DNA from: Candidatus Hydrogenedens sp.
Lineage (GTDB): Bacteria; Hydrogenedentota; Hydrogenedentia; Hydrogenedentales; Hydrogenedentaceae
NCBI GenBank assembly: GCA_035361075.1
Contig: DAOSBX010000006.1
Location: forward strand, 44,493 to 108,492
Direction: 5' to 3'
Length of the DNA: 64,000 nucleotides
Part shown: piece by piece, positions 26,453-36,011 of the stretch
Layout: every line of letters starts with the position of its first letter
Position numbering within the stretch: the first letter of the stretch is position 1
Notes under the pieces: model-generated
Seen by the model: only the letters and a program-made list of their open reading frames with translations
Told to the model about the DNA's origin: nothing
Database searches by the model: none
Position numbers and translations under genes: made by a program

Positions 26453-27334
26453 TTATAAATTCTTTGGGAGGGGGTCTTTTACTATTTTTGCTTCTTTTTC
26501 TTTGTCTTTTTCAGAGGTTGTGGACAAATACTGATATAAAGTATCGCCAAGTCCAAAGCCGACATAAGTCAACATAATAGGGAACAATACAATTGCAATT
26601 GAAGTAGTCATTGCATAATGAATAATTGCAATAACAAATGCAGTGATTGCTAAAGTAATAAATGCTGGTTTAGGTGAAAATATAAAATATTTTAATCGGT
26701 CTTTGGGATACCTTACAGAACTAACCATTAAAAGAGCTAGAATAACTGCTACTGGGCCTAATGCATAGAAAGCAAATGGTCCCAATTTATGAAGTTCAAG
26801 ACGTGGTTCAAAATAATTAATAAACAGAACAAAAGCGGCTAATGTTCCTCCTGCGGCGGGAGACGGTAACCCTCGGAAAGAATCTCGAAATTCTACTTCA
26901 TACGTGTTAAACCTTGCTAATCTCAAAGCAGCACATATTACATAAATGATGGCCATATATGAACCCGTTTTACCGATGATAGATTCAGCTCTTGGTGATA
27001 TAGGTAGGTGAAATTCTGCTGGTAAATATGCCATAAATACCAATATCCCAGGGGCGACTCCAAATGTAATTAAGTCACTAAGACTGTCATACTGTTTTCC
27101 AAATTCGGAAACGCTGTTGGTTAACTTTGCAATTGTGCCATCGAGGGAATCAAAAATTATTGCTAACAATATAAAATATGAAGCTTTTTCAAATTCAGAG
27201 CCAATACTTGCAAAGATACTCGCTATCCCTAAGTAAAGGCTTATCGTCGTAAAAACGCTTGCCAGAACATTTATAGGTCTACGAGTTTCTTTTTTTACTC
27301 CATTTTTTTGTTTCTTCTTCTTTGGGTTCATCAT
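26453..27334 (-). CDS. pssA: CDP-diacylglycerol-serine O-phosphatidyltransferase
   Basis: Joins CDP-diacylglycerol and serine to give phosphatidylserine in the inner membrane. The CDP-alcohol motif is at ~62-84: DGTIAKLTNSVSEFGKQYD, then SLSD. It fits DG-x2-A-R-x8-G-x3-D-x3-D except that Arg is replaced by Lys. Around eight membrane helices are visible. It overlaps psd by 4 bases, and the two make phosphatidylethanolamine in sequence. A charged ~25-residue tail is extra. Confidence 0.9.
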   Translation of the reverse strand: MMNPKKKKQKNGVKKETRRPINVLASVFTTISLYLGIASIFASIGSEFEKASYFILLAIIFDSLDGTIAKLTNSVSEFGKQYDSLSDLITFGVAPGILVFMAYLPAEFHLPISPRAESIIGKTGSYMAIIYVICAALRLARFNTYEVEFRDSFRGLPSPAAGGTLAAFVLFINYFEPRLELHKLGPFAFYALGPVAVILALLMVSSVRYPKDRLKYFIFSPKPAFITLAITAFVIAIIHYAMTTSIAIVLFPIMLTYVGFGLGDTLYQYLSTTSEKDKEKEAKIVKDPLPKNL

Positions 27335-27993
27335 AATTTGTTAAACTTTCCTATAATAGTGGCACCAGCATATACTTTATCATTTATTTTAACATATATT
27401 TTGACATTTTGCGGTAAGTATAGTTCTACTCTGGAACCAAACTTTATCATGCCAAATTTTTGACCTTTCTTTAGAAACATTCCTTCTTTTACAGGACATA
27501 CAATTCTACGAGCAATTTTCCCTGCAATCTGTCGAATAGTAATATACCCTTCTGATGTTTCTAAAAAGATAGCATTAGACTCATTCAAATCTGAAGCCTG
27601 ACTTTTCATGGCATTCATAAATCTTCCTTCTTTATAACGTATCTTTTTAATAACTCCGTCAAAAGGAACACGGTTTACATGGGCATTAAAAATAGACATA
27701 AAAATGGCTACCCTTAAACATTTGCCATCATAATATTCTGTATTTTCGATTTCTTTAATTTCTACGACAGTCCCATCAGCAGGGGAAATAAATTCATTGT
27801 CGGCTGATACGATACTTCTTGGAAAATCTCTAAAAAAAGATAGTATAAAGCCTGAAATTATAATCAAAATTACTCCGATAATAAATAAAGGCTTATACGC
27901 TATATATCCAAGATATAAAAGTGAGCATCCAATAAGGAAACAAGGGATATAATATTTGGCTCCAACAATCCATGCATTAATTGTATTATTCAA
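27331..27993 (-). CDS. psd: phosphatidylserine decarboxylase proenzyme
   Basis: Converts phosphatidylserine to phosphatidylethanolamine. This is the short form (220 residues) with two N-terminal membrane segments (~14-52). ISPADGTVVEI, FMSIFNAHVNRVPFDG and the self-cleavage site FGSRVELYLP (Gly186-Ser187, which gives the pyruvoyl group) are all present. It overlaps radC upstream by 4 bases and pssA downstream by 4 bases. Confidence 0.93.
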   Translation of the reverse strand: MNNTINAWIVGAKYYIPCFLIGCSLLYLGYIAYKPLFIIGVILIIISGFILSFFRDFPRSIVSADNEFISPADGTVVEIKEIENTEYYDGKCLRVAIFMSIFNAHVNRVPFDGVIKKIRYKEGRFMNAMKSQASDLNESNAIFLETSEGYITIRQIAGKIARRIVCPVKEGMFLKKGQKFGMIKFGSRVELYLPQNVKIYVKINDKVYAGATIIGKFNKL

Positions 27994-28694
27994 AAGATGC
28001 CCCTTTCTTTTAAGCTTAGATATTTTCCATCACCAAAAATGATGTGGTCTAACAGTTGAATTCCTAAAATGTTTCCAGCGTCTACAAGTTGTTTTGTTAT
28101 GTCTATGTCTGCTTGACTCGGTTCTACATCCCCAGAAGGATGATTATGAGTCACAATAACATTAGAAGCACCTATCCGCACCGCGTCACGAAAAACATCT
28201 GACGGGTTTGCTATAGTATTATCTAACCCACCATGTGACACTTCTACAACTTTTAAGACATCATTCCTTATATTTAACAAAATACACTTAAAATGTTCTG
28301 TTTCGTAATTTTTATATTCATTCATTAATAAATGTGCAACATCCTCAGGCTTTTTGATTCGTTGCACAGGTCCACGTTGATACTCAACAAGTCTTTTTCC
28401 TAATTCTAATGCTGCTTTCAATTCTATAGCCTTTACTTTCCCAATGCCCTTTACTTTTGTTGTTATTTCTTCAATAGATGCTTGAGAGAGTTTTTGTAAA
28501 TTCCCAAAGGTATTTATTACCGCCTCTGCAAGTGCAACTGCACTTAATTCTCGTGTACCTGTTCGAAAAAGAACTGCGATTAACTCCGCATCTTTCAAAG
28601 CTTTCGGTCCTAAACGCGCTAAACGTTCACGCGGTCTTTCCTCTAACGGCATATCTCGGATAGTTTTGCTGTAATGAAATGATTCTTTTTCCAT
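27990..28694 (-). CDS. radC: RadC-family JAB/MPN protein
   Basis: Residues ~1-100 form the helix-hairpin-helix UPF0758 N-domain (PRERLARLGPKALKDAELIA, VKGIGKVKAIELKAALELGK). The C-terminal JAB metalloprotease-like domain has VSHGGLDNTIANPSDVFRDA and the metal motif THNHPSGD. The DNA-repair role once given to RadC is doubtful, and the true function is unknown. All metal ligands are present. It sits between prmC and psd in one unit. Confidence 0.92.
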   Translation of the reverse strand: MEKESFHYSKTIRDMPLEERPRERLARLGPKALKDAELIAVLFRTGTRELSAVALAEAVINTFGNLQKLSQASIEEITTKVKGIGKVKAIELKAALELGKRLVEYQRGPVQRIKKPEDVAHLLMNEYKNYETEHFKCILLNIRNDVLKVVEVSHGGLDNTIANPSDVFRDAVRIGASNVIVTHNHPSGDVEPSQADIDITKQLVDAGNILGIQLLDHIIFGDGKYLSLKERGIF

Positions 28695-28716
28695 AATTAC
28701 TTAGAACCTGTTTCTT

Positions 28717-29565
28717 TTAGTAATTCCATTTTCCTATAACAACCCTTGGTAGTGATTGCAGATCTAATAAAGTATTTATTTCTTCGTAATTATTAGTACT
28801 TAATAAATTCTCCACATTATCGTTTTGATTCTCTCCTATTTCCATTAAAAGATAACCACCTTTGTGTAGGTAATAAATACTTTCTTGAATTATATGCTTA
28901 ATTATATCTAACCCATTATCCTTACTGAAAAGTGCTTTCGAGTCCTCAAAATCTTTTACCGTTGGCGGGAGTTTTTCACGGTCATTCTCTGAAATATAGG
29001 GTGGATTGGCAACAATAAGGTCATATTTTTCCTTCCGGTTCAAGGACTGAAATAAATCTGCAACGATAAAATAAATATTTACTTCATTCATTTTTGCATT
29101 GTCTTGTGCAAGTTCTACCGCCTCATGATTGATGTCAAGGGCAAAAATATTGGTTTCTTTTCTTATATTCTTGGCAATAGCAATCGAAATACACCCAGTC
29201 CCAGTGCAAAGTTCTAAAATTCTGACTTTATCCTTTCCACCTTTTTCTATGAGTTCTAATGATTTTTCTACAAGGAGTTCAGTTTCGGGTCGCGGAATGA
29301 AGATAGGTGGAGATGTTTTTATTTTTAGTCCAAAAAATTCAGTGAAGCCAAGAATATAGGCAAGTGGCTCGTGTTTTTTTCTACGTTGGACCCAATCTTC
29401 AACTATGGGTGGAATTTTTATGTTCTCCTTAATTTTTACTAATAGTTCTGCCCTGCTTATATTTAAGGACTGCGACAAAAGTAACTCTGCTTCAAATCGT
29501 GGATTATCAGAGATTGATGATAACTCGTCTGTAATTTTTTTTAAACTTTCCCAGAGGGGAGTCAT
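28717..29565 (-). CDS. prmC: release factor glutamine N5-methyltransferase
   Basis: Methylates the Gln of the GGQ motif in release factors. The N-terminal helical domain (1-75) is followed by a SAM-binding fold with ILELCTGTGCISIAIA and the catalytic NPPY in IVANPPYISEND. FIPRPETELLVE precedes the SAM site. It starts 8 bases after its substrate gene prfA, the common bacterial pairing. Confidence 0.95.
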   Translation of the reverse strand: MTPLWESLKKITDELSSISDNPRFEAELLLSQSLNISRAELLVKIKENIKIPPIVEDWVQRRKKHEPLAYILGFTEFFGLKIKTSPPIFIPRPETELLVEKSLELIEKGGKDKVRILELCTGTGCISIAIAKNIRKETNIFALDINHEAVELAQDNAKMNEVNIYFIVADLFQSLNRKEKYDLIVANPPYISENDREKLPPTVKDFEDSKALFSKDNGLDIIKHIIQESIYYLHKGGYLLMEIGENQNDNVENLLSTNNYEEINTLLDLQSLPRVVIGKWNY

Positions 29566-29573
29566 GATAATTT

Positions 29574-30677
29574 TTATTTGGTAGTAGAGATTTCAGTTTC
29601 TGTTATTTGAGCAAGTCGTTCTGCCTGGTCCGCAGCGACAAGTGCATCAATAATGGGTTGCAGTTCACCATCTAAAATTTGGTCAAGCGAATACAAAGTT
29701 AAGCCTATACGATGGTCTGTAACTCTATTTTGTGGAAAGTTATATGTTCGAATGCGTTCGCTACGGTCACCAGAACCCACCTGTATTCTTCGATGCTCTG
29801 ACCTTGTAGTTTGTTCCTGATGAATTTTAATATCCAATAGTCGAGAACGTAGGACTTTCAATGCACGTGCTTTGTTTTTATGTTGTGACCTTTCATCTTG
29901 ACACGTAACTACAATACCCGTCGGAATATGGGTAATACGGACTGCGGAATCAGTCGTGTTTACTCCCTGACCACCATGCCCAGAGGAGCGATACACATCA
30001 ATATGCAAGTCTTTAGGGTCAATTTGAATATCTATTTCATCTGCTTCTGGAAGAACTGCTACTGTTACAGCGGAGGTATGAATACGACCTTGAGCCTCTG
30101 TTTCTGGGACACGTTGAACTCTATGAACGCCACCCTCATATTTTAACTGGCTGTAAACCCGAAATCCTGAAATTTGAAAACATATTTCTTTATATCCACC
30201 AAGTTCTGTCGGATGTTCATCTATAAGTTCAACTTTCCACCCTTTCTTTTCTGCAAATCGTGTATACATACGGTATAAATCGGCAACAAACAGTCCTGCC
30301 TCTTCCCCACCTGTTCCTGCTCTTATTTCAATAATTGTATTTTTTTCATCATTCGGGTCTTTAGGTAATAATAAAATTCGTAATTTTTTCTCTAATTCTA
30401 CTAATTGCTCCTGCAAACTATTCTTTTCTTCCTGGGCAAGTGAAATTAATTCTGGGTCTGTTTCTTCTCTTAATATTTCCTCGGCATGATTAAGGCTTTT
30501 TTCACATGATTCATACTGTTGAAAACTTGTTACAATTTCTTCCATCTCTTTTTGAGCACGAACAAGTCGCCTATAGGCTTCTGGGTCGCTTACTATTTCA
30601 GGTAAAGCCATTTTCTCATGAAGCCGTTCATATTCTTCATTGATGGCGCGTAATTTATCGCGCAAAATGGTATCCAT
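29574..30677 (-). CDS. prfA: peptide chain release factor 1
   Basis: Recognises UAA and UAG. The codon-reading PxT tripeptide is PET in HRVQRVPETEAQGRIHTSA, which marks RF1 rather than RF2 (SPF). The GGQ peptide-release motif is in SSGHGGQGVNTTDSAVRI. The 367-residue length and domain order (helical 1, codon-recognition 2/4, GGQ 3) are standard. It follows rpmE by 20 bases. Confidence 0.97.
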   Translation of the reverse strand: MDTILRDKLRAINEEYERLHEKMALPEIVSDPEAYRRLVRAQKEMEEIVTSFQQYESCEKSLNHAEEILREETDPELISLAQEEKNSLQEQLVELEKKLRILLLPKDPNDEKNTIIEIRAGTGGEEAGLFVADLYRMYTRFAEKKGWKVELIDEHPTELGGYKEICFQISGFRVYSQLKYEGGVHRVQRVPETEAQGRIHTSAVTVAVLPEADEIDIQIDPKDLHIDVYRSSGHGGQGVNTTDSAVRITHIPTGIVVTCQDERSQHKNKARALKVLRSRLLDIKIHQEQTTRSEHRRIQVGSGDRSERIRTYNFPQNRVTDHRIGLTLYSLDQILDGELQPIIDALVAADQAERLAQITETEISTTK

Positions 30678-30697
30678 ATTATATAGGGGGGCTATCT

Positions 30698-30922
30698 TTA
30701 ATTAGATTGGGGTTTTTGTGCTGACTTTTTAGCATATTTCTTTTGAAATCTCTCTACTCTTCCTTCACTATCAACAAATTTTTGTTTACCTGTGAAGAAT
30801 GGATGACAATTTGAACATATTTCTACATTGATATTAGGTTTTGTGGCTCGTGTTTTAAATGTATTGCCACAAGCACATTTTACAGTTGCTTCAACATAAT
30901 TAGGATGGATACCTTCTTTCAC
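30698..30922 (-). CDS. rpmE: 50S ribosomal protein L31, zinc form
   Basis: The 74 residues carry KEGIHPNYVEATVKCACGN and four cysteines, C16-x-C18 and C36-x2-C39, typical of the zinc-containing form. The body ends FVDSEGRVERFQKKY with a short tail. The start codon is GTG, with AAAGGAG 8 bases upstream. A -35/-10 pair lies just ahead, so rpmE heads the rpmE-prfA-prmC-radC-psd-pssA unit. Confidence 0.96.
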   Translation of the reverse strand: MKEGIHPNYVEATVKCACGNTFKTRATKPNINVEICSNCHPFFTGKQKFVDSEGRVERFQKKYAKKSAQKPQSN

Positions 30923-30969
30923 TTTTTAATCTCCTTTATTATATTTGGTTACCCCTCAAAAGAGAACAT

Positions 30970-30999
30970 ATTATACCATTATTATAACTATTTTATCAA
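30970..30999 (-). promoter_or_regulatory. candidate promoter of rpmE-prfA operon
   Basis: On the minus strand, TTGATA (30994-30999) and TATAAT (30970-30975) are 18 bases apart. Transcription would start about 40 bases before the rpmE GTG. A second GTTATAAT lies inside the spacer. Confidence 0.55.
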
Positions 31000-31012
31000 A
31001 AGGTTGATATGA

Positions 31013-32533
31013 CTAATATTCACCTAAAGCACCTTTGATGGCAAGATACTTATTCACTGCGTTTAAGTATGCTTTTACTGCCGCCTCAACAATATCCGTG
31101 CTTGAGCCATTACCCGTAATCTTTTTACCATTAAATTTTACGACCAATGTCGCTTCACCAATAGCATCTTTCCCCGGTGTTGTTGCACGAATATCGAATT
31201 GTTCTAATTGTCCCAACACCCCTGTAATTCGTTCAATTGCTTTACATGCAGCATCCACAGGACCATCTCCAATAGCAGTGTCCATAAATACTTCTTCACC
31301 TTTTCTCAATTTTACTAAGGCTGTATAAGGGTCATGTCCCGCTGTTCGTACTTGCTCTAAATGATATGTTTCAATCTGCTCTTGTTGTAGTGAAACAATT
31401 AACAACAATATATCTTCATCATATATTTCTTTCTTCCGCTCAGCCAACACCATAAATTTTTCATACAGTTTATCTAATTCTTCCTTGCTTAAATTATAGC
31501 CCAGTTCTTCACAACGTTTTGCCAGTCCTGCCCTACCAGAATGTTTGCCCAAAACAAGGGTTGAACGGACATTACCAATTAATTCTGGTGTTATTATTTC
31601 ATACGTTTTCGTATTTGCAATTACACCATGTTGGTGTATCCCCGATTCATGAGCAAAGGCATTCCGTCCCACAATGGGTTTATTATATGGCACTTTTAAA
31701 CCTGTTAATTTTGATAACAAATTGCTGGACGGCATAATCTCTGTGGTAATGATATTACATGTGTATGGGTAAATGTCGTGCCGTGTATGTATAATCATTA
31801 CTAACTCTTCCATAGAGGTATTACCAGCTCTTTCGCCGATACCGTTTACTGTGCATTCAATTTGACGTGCCCCACCTTCTAATGCTGCTAAAGCATTTGA
31901 TACCGCTAAACCTAAGTCATTGTGATTATGACATGAAAAAATAACATGCTCAGGAGGTTGGACTTTTTCTATAACATAGGCGAACATCTCTTTTATCTCG
32001 TTCGGAGTTGTATAACCTACGGTGTCTGGTAGATTTATAACATCTGCACCCGCATCTATTGCCGTTTTTGCCAAATCCACTAAAAAATCCCAACGTGAAC
32101 GGGTAGCATCTTCTGCTGAAAATTCAACCCTTTGTATGGCACTCTTCGAAAGTTTCACTGCTTCCTTTGCTCTTTGCAAAACTTCCTTCGGTGTCATCTT
32201 TAGCTTATATTCCATGTGTATTTCAGAACTCGCAATAAAGGTATGGAGTGTCGGTTTTTCTGCATGCTTCAAAGCATCTATTGCACATTTAATATCTGCA
32301 TCAAGTGCCCTTGCAAGTGCAGCTACACGACATTTTTTTATTGCACCTGCTATTTTTTGAACTGATTCAAATTCCTGTTTCGACGCTATTGGAAATCCTG
32401 CTTCTATGGTATCTACACCCAGCTTTTCCAGTTGCAATGCCATTTGATACTTTTCTTGAGCATTCATACTGGCACCAGGTGATTGTTCACCATCTCTTAA
32501 TGTTGTGTCAAAAACTTCAAATTTAATACTCAT
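31013..32533 (-). CDS. leuA: 2-isopropylmalate synthase
   Basis: First step of leucine synthesis: condenses acetyl-CoA with 2-oxoisovalerate. The catalytic barrel opens FDTTLRDGEQSPGASM and has the metal motif CHNHNDLGLAVSNAL, GIGERAGNTSMEE and HESGIHQHG. The C-terminal LeuA dimer domain (~390-500) allows leucine feedback. At 506 residues it is the standard bacterial form rather than citramalate synthase. No other leu gene is nearby. GGAG lies ~10 bases before the ATG. Confidence 0.93.
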   Translation of the reverse strand: MSIKFEVFDTTLRDGEQSPGASMNAQEKYQMALQLEKLGVDTIEAGFPIASKQEFESVQKIAGAIKKCRVAALARALDADIKCAIDALKHAEKPTLHTFIASSEIHMEYKLKMTPKEVLQRAKEAVKLSKSAIQRVEFSAEDATRSRWDFLVDLAKTAIDAGADVINLPDTVGYTTPNEIKEMFAYVIEKVQPPEHVIFSCHNHNDLGLAVSNALAALEGGARQIECTVNGIGERAGNTSMEELVMIIHTRHDIYPYTCNIITTEIMPSSNLLSKLTGLKVPYNKPIVGRNAFAHESGIHQHGVIANTKTYEIITPELIGNVRSTLVLGKHSGRAGLAKRCEELGYNLSKEELDKLYEKFMVLAERKKEIYDEDILLLIVSLQQEQIETYHLEQVRTAGHDPYTALVKLRKGEEVFMDTAIGDGPVDAACKAIERITGVLGQLEQFDIRATTPGKDAIGEATLVVKFNGKKITGNGSSTDIVEAAVKAYLNAVNKYLAIKGALGEY

Positions 32534-32585
32534 ATAACAAATCTCCGATTTTGTTTCAGGTAGGTTCGAAAGCTAACAAGTAATT

Positions 32586-32593
32586 ATTATAAC
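32586..32593 (-). promoter_or_regulatory. candidate extended -10 promoter element of leuA
   Basis: GTTATAAT on the minus strand, about 53 bases before the leuA ATG. No clear -35 is seen. No leader-peptide run of leucine codons or T-box is visible in the 133-base gap to queG. Confidence 0.35.
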
Positions 32594-32666
32594 ATAAAAA
32601 TTTTTGTTTATTAAATTAATAATTTTATAATAAATGCTAAATTTATAAACTTATATCAGGATAAAA

Positions 32667-33590
32667 TTATTCCTTGTTTTTTTGATAAATAGCAATATTT
32701 CTCTTAAATCCATTAAATTCTATCCTTTTGATTGGTAATTCCGAAAATAATTCAATGAATTCATGTTCACCAATTTTATATAAATCTTTTTCTTTAAGGC
32801 ATGTTGCTAAATTACAATCATAGTTTGTTTTTATCTTTCGTTTTTTATTCCAAGGGCAAACTCTCTGACAAATATCACAACCAAAAATAGTAGTTTTTAT
32901 TTTGCTTTTGATAATGTCAGGTATTTCACTCTTATTTTCAATAGTATGATATGATATACATTTGTTACAGTCTAAAATCCCTTCTCTGTGGATAGCTTGC
33001 GTAGGGCATGCTTCAATACAAATAGAACAATTTCCACATTCATAGGTTACTATTGGGTCAGGCTTTAACTTAATATTCGTTGCCAATATCCCAATTAAAA
33101 ACCACGAACCTAATTCAGGATTAATGATAAGTGTATTCTTACCCTGCCATCCTAATCCAGCACGAATAGCCCACGATTTTTCATGTATCGGTCCTGTATC
33201 AACTGATATTTTATACTCAAACCTATCTACAATAGTTGATATAAAAGTTGCCAAATTGTTTAATTTACTTTTTATATCTTCATGATAATCTTTTGTGTGA
33301 GCGTATAGTGCAATTTGAGAAATATCACAGTTATGATAATAATCCTTCCCCACAACAATAACTGATTCGGCATTAGGATACCATCTTTTTATTTCCGCCC
33401 TTATGTCAACACTTTTTTCAAACCATGACATTTGTGCATGATAACCAAAGCTCACCCATTTTCTTAAATGCTCAACAGTATTTACCTCATTAACCATTGC
33501 AATACCACACAAATCTAATTCCAAATGTTTTGCTTTTAACTTAATAATTTCTTCGAGAGGTTTCTGAAATTCATTAGTTCTTGGGGTCAT
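32667..33590 (-). CDS. queG: epoxyqueuosine reductase
   Basis: Last step of queuosine synthesis on tRNA, cobalamin-dependent with two 4Fe-4S clusters. Cluster cysteines are seen in CGNCSICIEACPTQAI and CNKC, and in FGCDICQRVCPWNKK. The QueG core is seen in DTGPIHEKSWAIRAGLGWQG, KNTLIINPELGSWFLIG. The 307-residue length is slightly short, without the HEAT-repeat tail of longer forms. It is a B12-using enzyme in a window that also has a B12 riboswitch. Confidence 0.92.
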   Translation of the reverse strand: MTPRTNEFQKPLEEIIKLKAKHLELDLCGIAMVNEVNTVEHLRKWVSFGYHAQMSWFEKSVDIRAEIKRWYPNAESVIVVGKDYYHNCDISQIALYAHTKDYHEDIKSKLNNLATFISTIVDRFEYKISVDTGPIHEKSWAIRAGLGWQGKNTLIINPELGSWFLIGILATNIKLKPDPIVTYECGNCSICIEACPTQAIHREGILDCNKCISYHTIENKSEIPDIIKSKIKTTIFGCDICQRVCPWNKKRKIKTNYDCNLATCLKEKDLYKIGEHEFIELFSELPIKRIEFNGFKRNIAIYQKNKE

Positions 33591-33669
33591 ATATGCTCCA
33601 AAAATAGCTATATGGAAACAATTAGGCTGTATCTATTGTTTTATTGTTATAAAATGGATTATTTAAATT

Positions 33670-34053
33670 ATGAAACCTATATTAATTTACGATGATTCTT
33701 GTGAATTATGTAATAATCTCGTTAAGTATTTAAATAAAAAAGACAATCAGTTATCCACAAAAATTGAGTTATTAGAATCATCAAAATTAAGAAGTCACTC
33801 AACTCGTATTTTAACTAATAAAGATAATGTTAATAAATCCATTCACTTTATTGTAGATAACAATACTATTCTGACACAGATACCTGCAATTCAAAAAATA
33901 TGTAGCACAGTGGGTATATTTCCTTTTTTCTCTTCTATCAAATCACCTTTTTTGATTGCAATACTTAATGTATTTTATCGTGGAGTTGCATATTTTAGAA
34001 AAACACATGTAATAAGTTTATTGGGACGTCTATTGTTTAGGGTTTTAAGATAA
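33670..34053 (+). CDS. DCC-family thiol-disulfide oxidoreductase-like protein
   Basis: The N-terminal IYDDSCELCNNLVKYL carries the D-x-C-x2-C pattern of the DCC family (DUF393), a thioredoxin-like fold. The C-terminal ~45 residues are hydrophobic and basic, with YRGVAYFRKTH as usual in the family. The precise role is unknown. It is divergent from queG across 79 bases that contain a GTTATAAA sequence. No ribosome site is obvious before the ATG. Confidence 0.75.
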   Translation: MKPILIYDDSCELCNNLVKYLNKKDNQLSTKIELLESSKLRSHSTRILTNKDNVNKSIHFIVDNNTILTQIPAIQKICSTVGIFPFFSSIKSPFLIAILNVFYRGVAYFRKTHVISLLGRLLFRVLR

Positions 34054-34090
34054 TATTGTAGTTTTTCATAATTTTTTTTATAATACTCCC

Positions 34091-34098
34091 GTTATAAT
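34091..34098 (+). promoter_or_regulatory. candidate extended -10 promoter element
   Basis: GTTATAAT 38 bases before the thioesterase ATG, in the gap after the DCC gene. A second TATAAT-like sequence lies about 15 bases upstream. No clear -35. Confidence 0.35.
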
Positions 34099-34135
34099 TA
34101 CCTTCCAATGTTTTCAATTTACAAGGAGAAGTATT

Positions 34136-34609
34136 ATGGACTTAAAAAAATTACCTACCTATCCATATTGTTTTGTTTGTGGAACAAAAAACGTATCGGG
34201 TCTACAATCTCAATTCTTTATAGATGGTGAATATACGTTATTACCAGTAAAATTTACAGATAAACACACTGGGTACCCTGGTTATGCACATGGAGGAGTT
34301 GTATCCTCAGCTATTGACGAAACGATGGCGTGGTCTTCAGCACGTCACTTCAAACGAATGTGTGTTACTGCAGAATTTACAGTCCGATTTTTAAAAAGAG
34401 TTCCTTTAAATAAAGACCTACTTGTCAAAACATGGATAGTAAAAGGGCATCGACTTTTAGCATATACAGAAGGTGTTTTAATAGATATCGAAAATAACGA
34501 AATATATGTCAAAGCCTCTGGAAAATTTATGCCAATCACAGAAGATGAAACACAGATGGTAGATGAATTTTTATGTTATGATGAAAATACAGAAAGAGTA
34601 TTCCTTTAA
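34136..34609 (+). CDS. hotdog-fold thioesterase, PaaI-like
   Basis: The 157 residues form a single hotdog domain with the helix GYAHGGVVSSAIDETMAW, where the HGG turn and the acidic residue are the usual active-site elements. CVTAEFTVRFLKRVPLNKDL supplies the central strands. These proteins hydrolyse acyl-CoA thioesters. The N-terminal CFVCGTKNVSGL (two cysteines) recurs in a subgroup of these proteins. AAGGAG stands ~7 bases before the ATG. Confidence 0.8.
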   Translation: MDLKKLPTYPYCFVCGTKNVSGLQSQFFIDGEYTLLPVKFTDKHTGYPGYAHGGVVSSAIDETMAWSSARHFKRMCVTAEFTVRFLKRVPLNKDLLVKTWIVKGHRLLAYTEGVLIDIENNEIYVKASGKFMPITEDETQMVDEFLCYDENTERVFL

Positions 34610-34631
34610 CTAATAGAAAAGTGGAATCAAA

Positions 34632-35681
34632 ATGAAACCGAGAATAAAACCGATTATATGGGACAATCGCAAATTAAAAATTATAGACCAAACCTTACTT
34701 CCAAACACCCTTGAATATATAGAAATTGAAACAATAAGTGATGCAGAAGTAGCTATAAAACAATTAAAAATTCGCGGGGCACCTGCATTAGGTATTTTTG
34801 CTGGATTTACACTTTTTTCAATTCTATATCACCAAAATCCAAAAAGTGCAGAAGAAGCTTTAGCAATACTGTTTCCATTAGCGGATAAGATAAAAAAAAC
34901 AAGGCCAACTGCTGTCAATCTATTTTGGGCAACCGATAGAATGTTAAAATGTGCAGAATTTCATAAAGAACAAGACATCAATGAATTTATGGCAATATTA
35001 GAACAGGAGGCATTAAGCATATATGAAGAAGAGACAAACGCCTGTAAACAAATTGGTATAAATGGAAACACATTAATTGAAAACCATGCCAATATATTGA
35101 CCCATTGTAATGCGGGTGCACTTGCCACAGGCGAGTATGGGACTGCTCTATCCCCTATTTACATTGCTTTTGAAAATGGAAAGGATGTTCATGTCTATGC
35201 CGATGAGACACGACCTCTACTCCAAGGGGCACGACTTACAGCATGGGAACTACACTATTCAGGAGTTCCAGTCACTCTTATTTGCGATAATATGGCAGGA
35301 CAAGTTATGAAAGAGAAAAAAGTTGATTTAGTTATTGTCGGTGCAGACCGCATTGCTAAAAATGGTGATACCGCTAATAAGATAGGAACATATTCCCTTT
35401 CAATTTTAGCCAAACATCACAATATTCCTTTCTATGTATCTGCTCCTATATCAACTTTTGATTTAAATATTTCTAATGGTTCACAAATACCAATAGAACA
35501 ACGTGACGCAAAAGAGATTTATCTATGGAAAAACGAGATAATTGCACCCCAAAATATCCAATTTTACAATCCCGCTTTTGATGTTACGCCCGCAGAGAAT
35601 ATAACTGCATTTATAACAGAAAAAGGACTAATATATCCGCCCTTTGAAGAGAATATCGCAAAAACAATAAATATTTTGTAG
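34632..35681 (+). CDS. mtnA: methylthioribose-1-phosphate isomerase
   Basis: Isomerises methylthioribose 1-phosphate to the ribulose form in methionine salvage. Seen are KIRGAPALGIFAGF, THCNAGALATGEYGTAL (catalytic Cys), DETRPLLQGARLTAWEL and VGADRIAKNGDTANKIGTYS, with the catalytic Asp. These distinguish it from eIF2B-type relatives. Other salvage genes are not in the window. It follows the thioesterase by 22 bases. Confidence 0.94.
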   Translation: MKPRIKPIIWDNRKLKIIDQTLLPNTLEYIEIETISDAEVAIKQLKIRGAPALGIFAGFTLFSILYHQNPKSAEEALAILFPLADKIKKTRPTAVNLFWATDRMLKCAEFHKEQDINEFMAILEQEALSIYEEETNACKQIGINGNTLIENHANILTHCNAGALATGEYGTALSPIYIAFENGKDVHVYADETRPLLQGARLTAWELHYSGVPVTLICDNMAGQVMKEKKVDLVIVGADRIAKNGDTANKIGTYSLSILAKHHNIPFYVSAPISTFDLNISNGSQIPIEQRDAKEIYLWKNEIIAPQNIQFYNPAFDVTPAENITAFITEKGLIYPPFEENIAKTINIL

Positions 35682-35723
35682 ATATGCTAAGTTAGTTAGG
35701 GTATAATGTATCAAGGTGGTTAT

Positions 35724-35960
35724 ATGACAAGTAAAAAAACAGTTTTTGCTACAATTGGTTTCGTTTCAAGTTTGACCTCCCTTACAACAATTACAATACC
35801 TGCCTTGAGTTGTATATTGGTTATTATTGGCTTTATATTTGCACTACTTGGCAAAGGCGGTATTCATAAGGGGATGACAATCGCCAGCATTGGAATGTGT
35901 CTATTTGCATTTATTTTTGATATGATTTATTTGTATATTGTCCTAATAGGAAAAGCATAA
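35724..35960 (+). CDS. small membrane protein of unknown function
   Basis: I chose the ATG at 35724, with AAGGTGG five bases upstream; an ATG at 35706 is in frame but lacks a site. The 78 residues form two membrane segments (TTITIPALSCILVIIGFIFALLG and a C-terminal one), joined by GKGGIHKGMTIA. The pattern resembles DUF4190-type proteins. A TATAAT at 35702-35707 lies very close upstream. Confidence 0.55.
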   Translation: MTSKKTVFATIGFVSSLTSLTTITIPALSCILVIIGFIFALLGKGGIHKGMTIASIGMCLFAFIFDMIYLYIVLIGKA

Positions 35961-36011
35961 GAACCATCAGTTTTAAATTAATTTTTTTATGGATTAAAGG
36001 TTAATGTTCTT

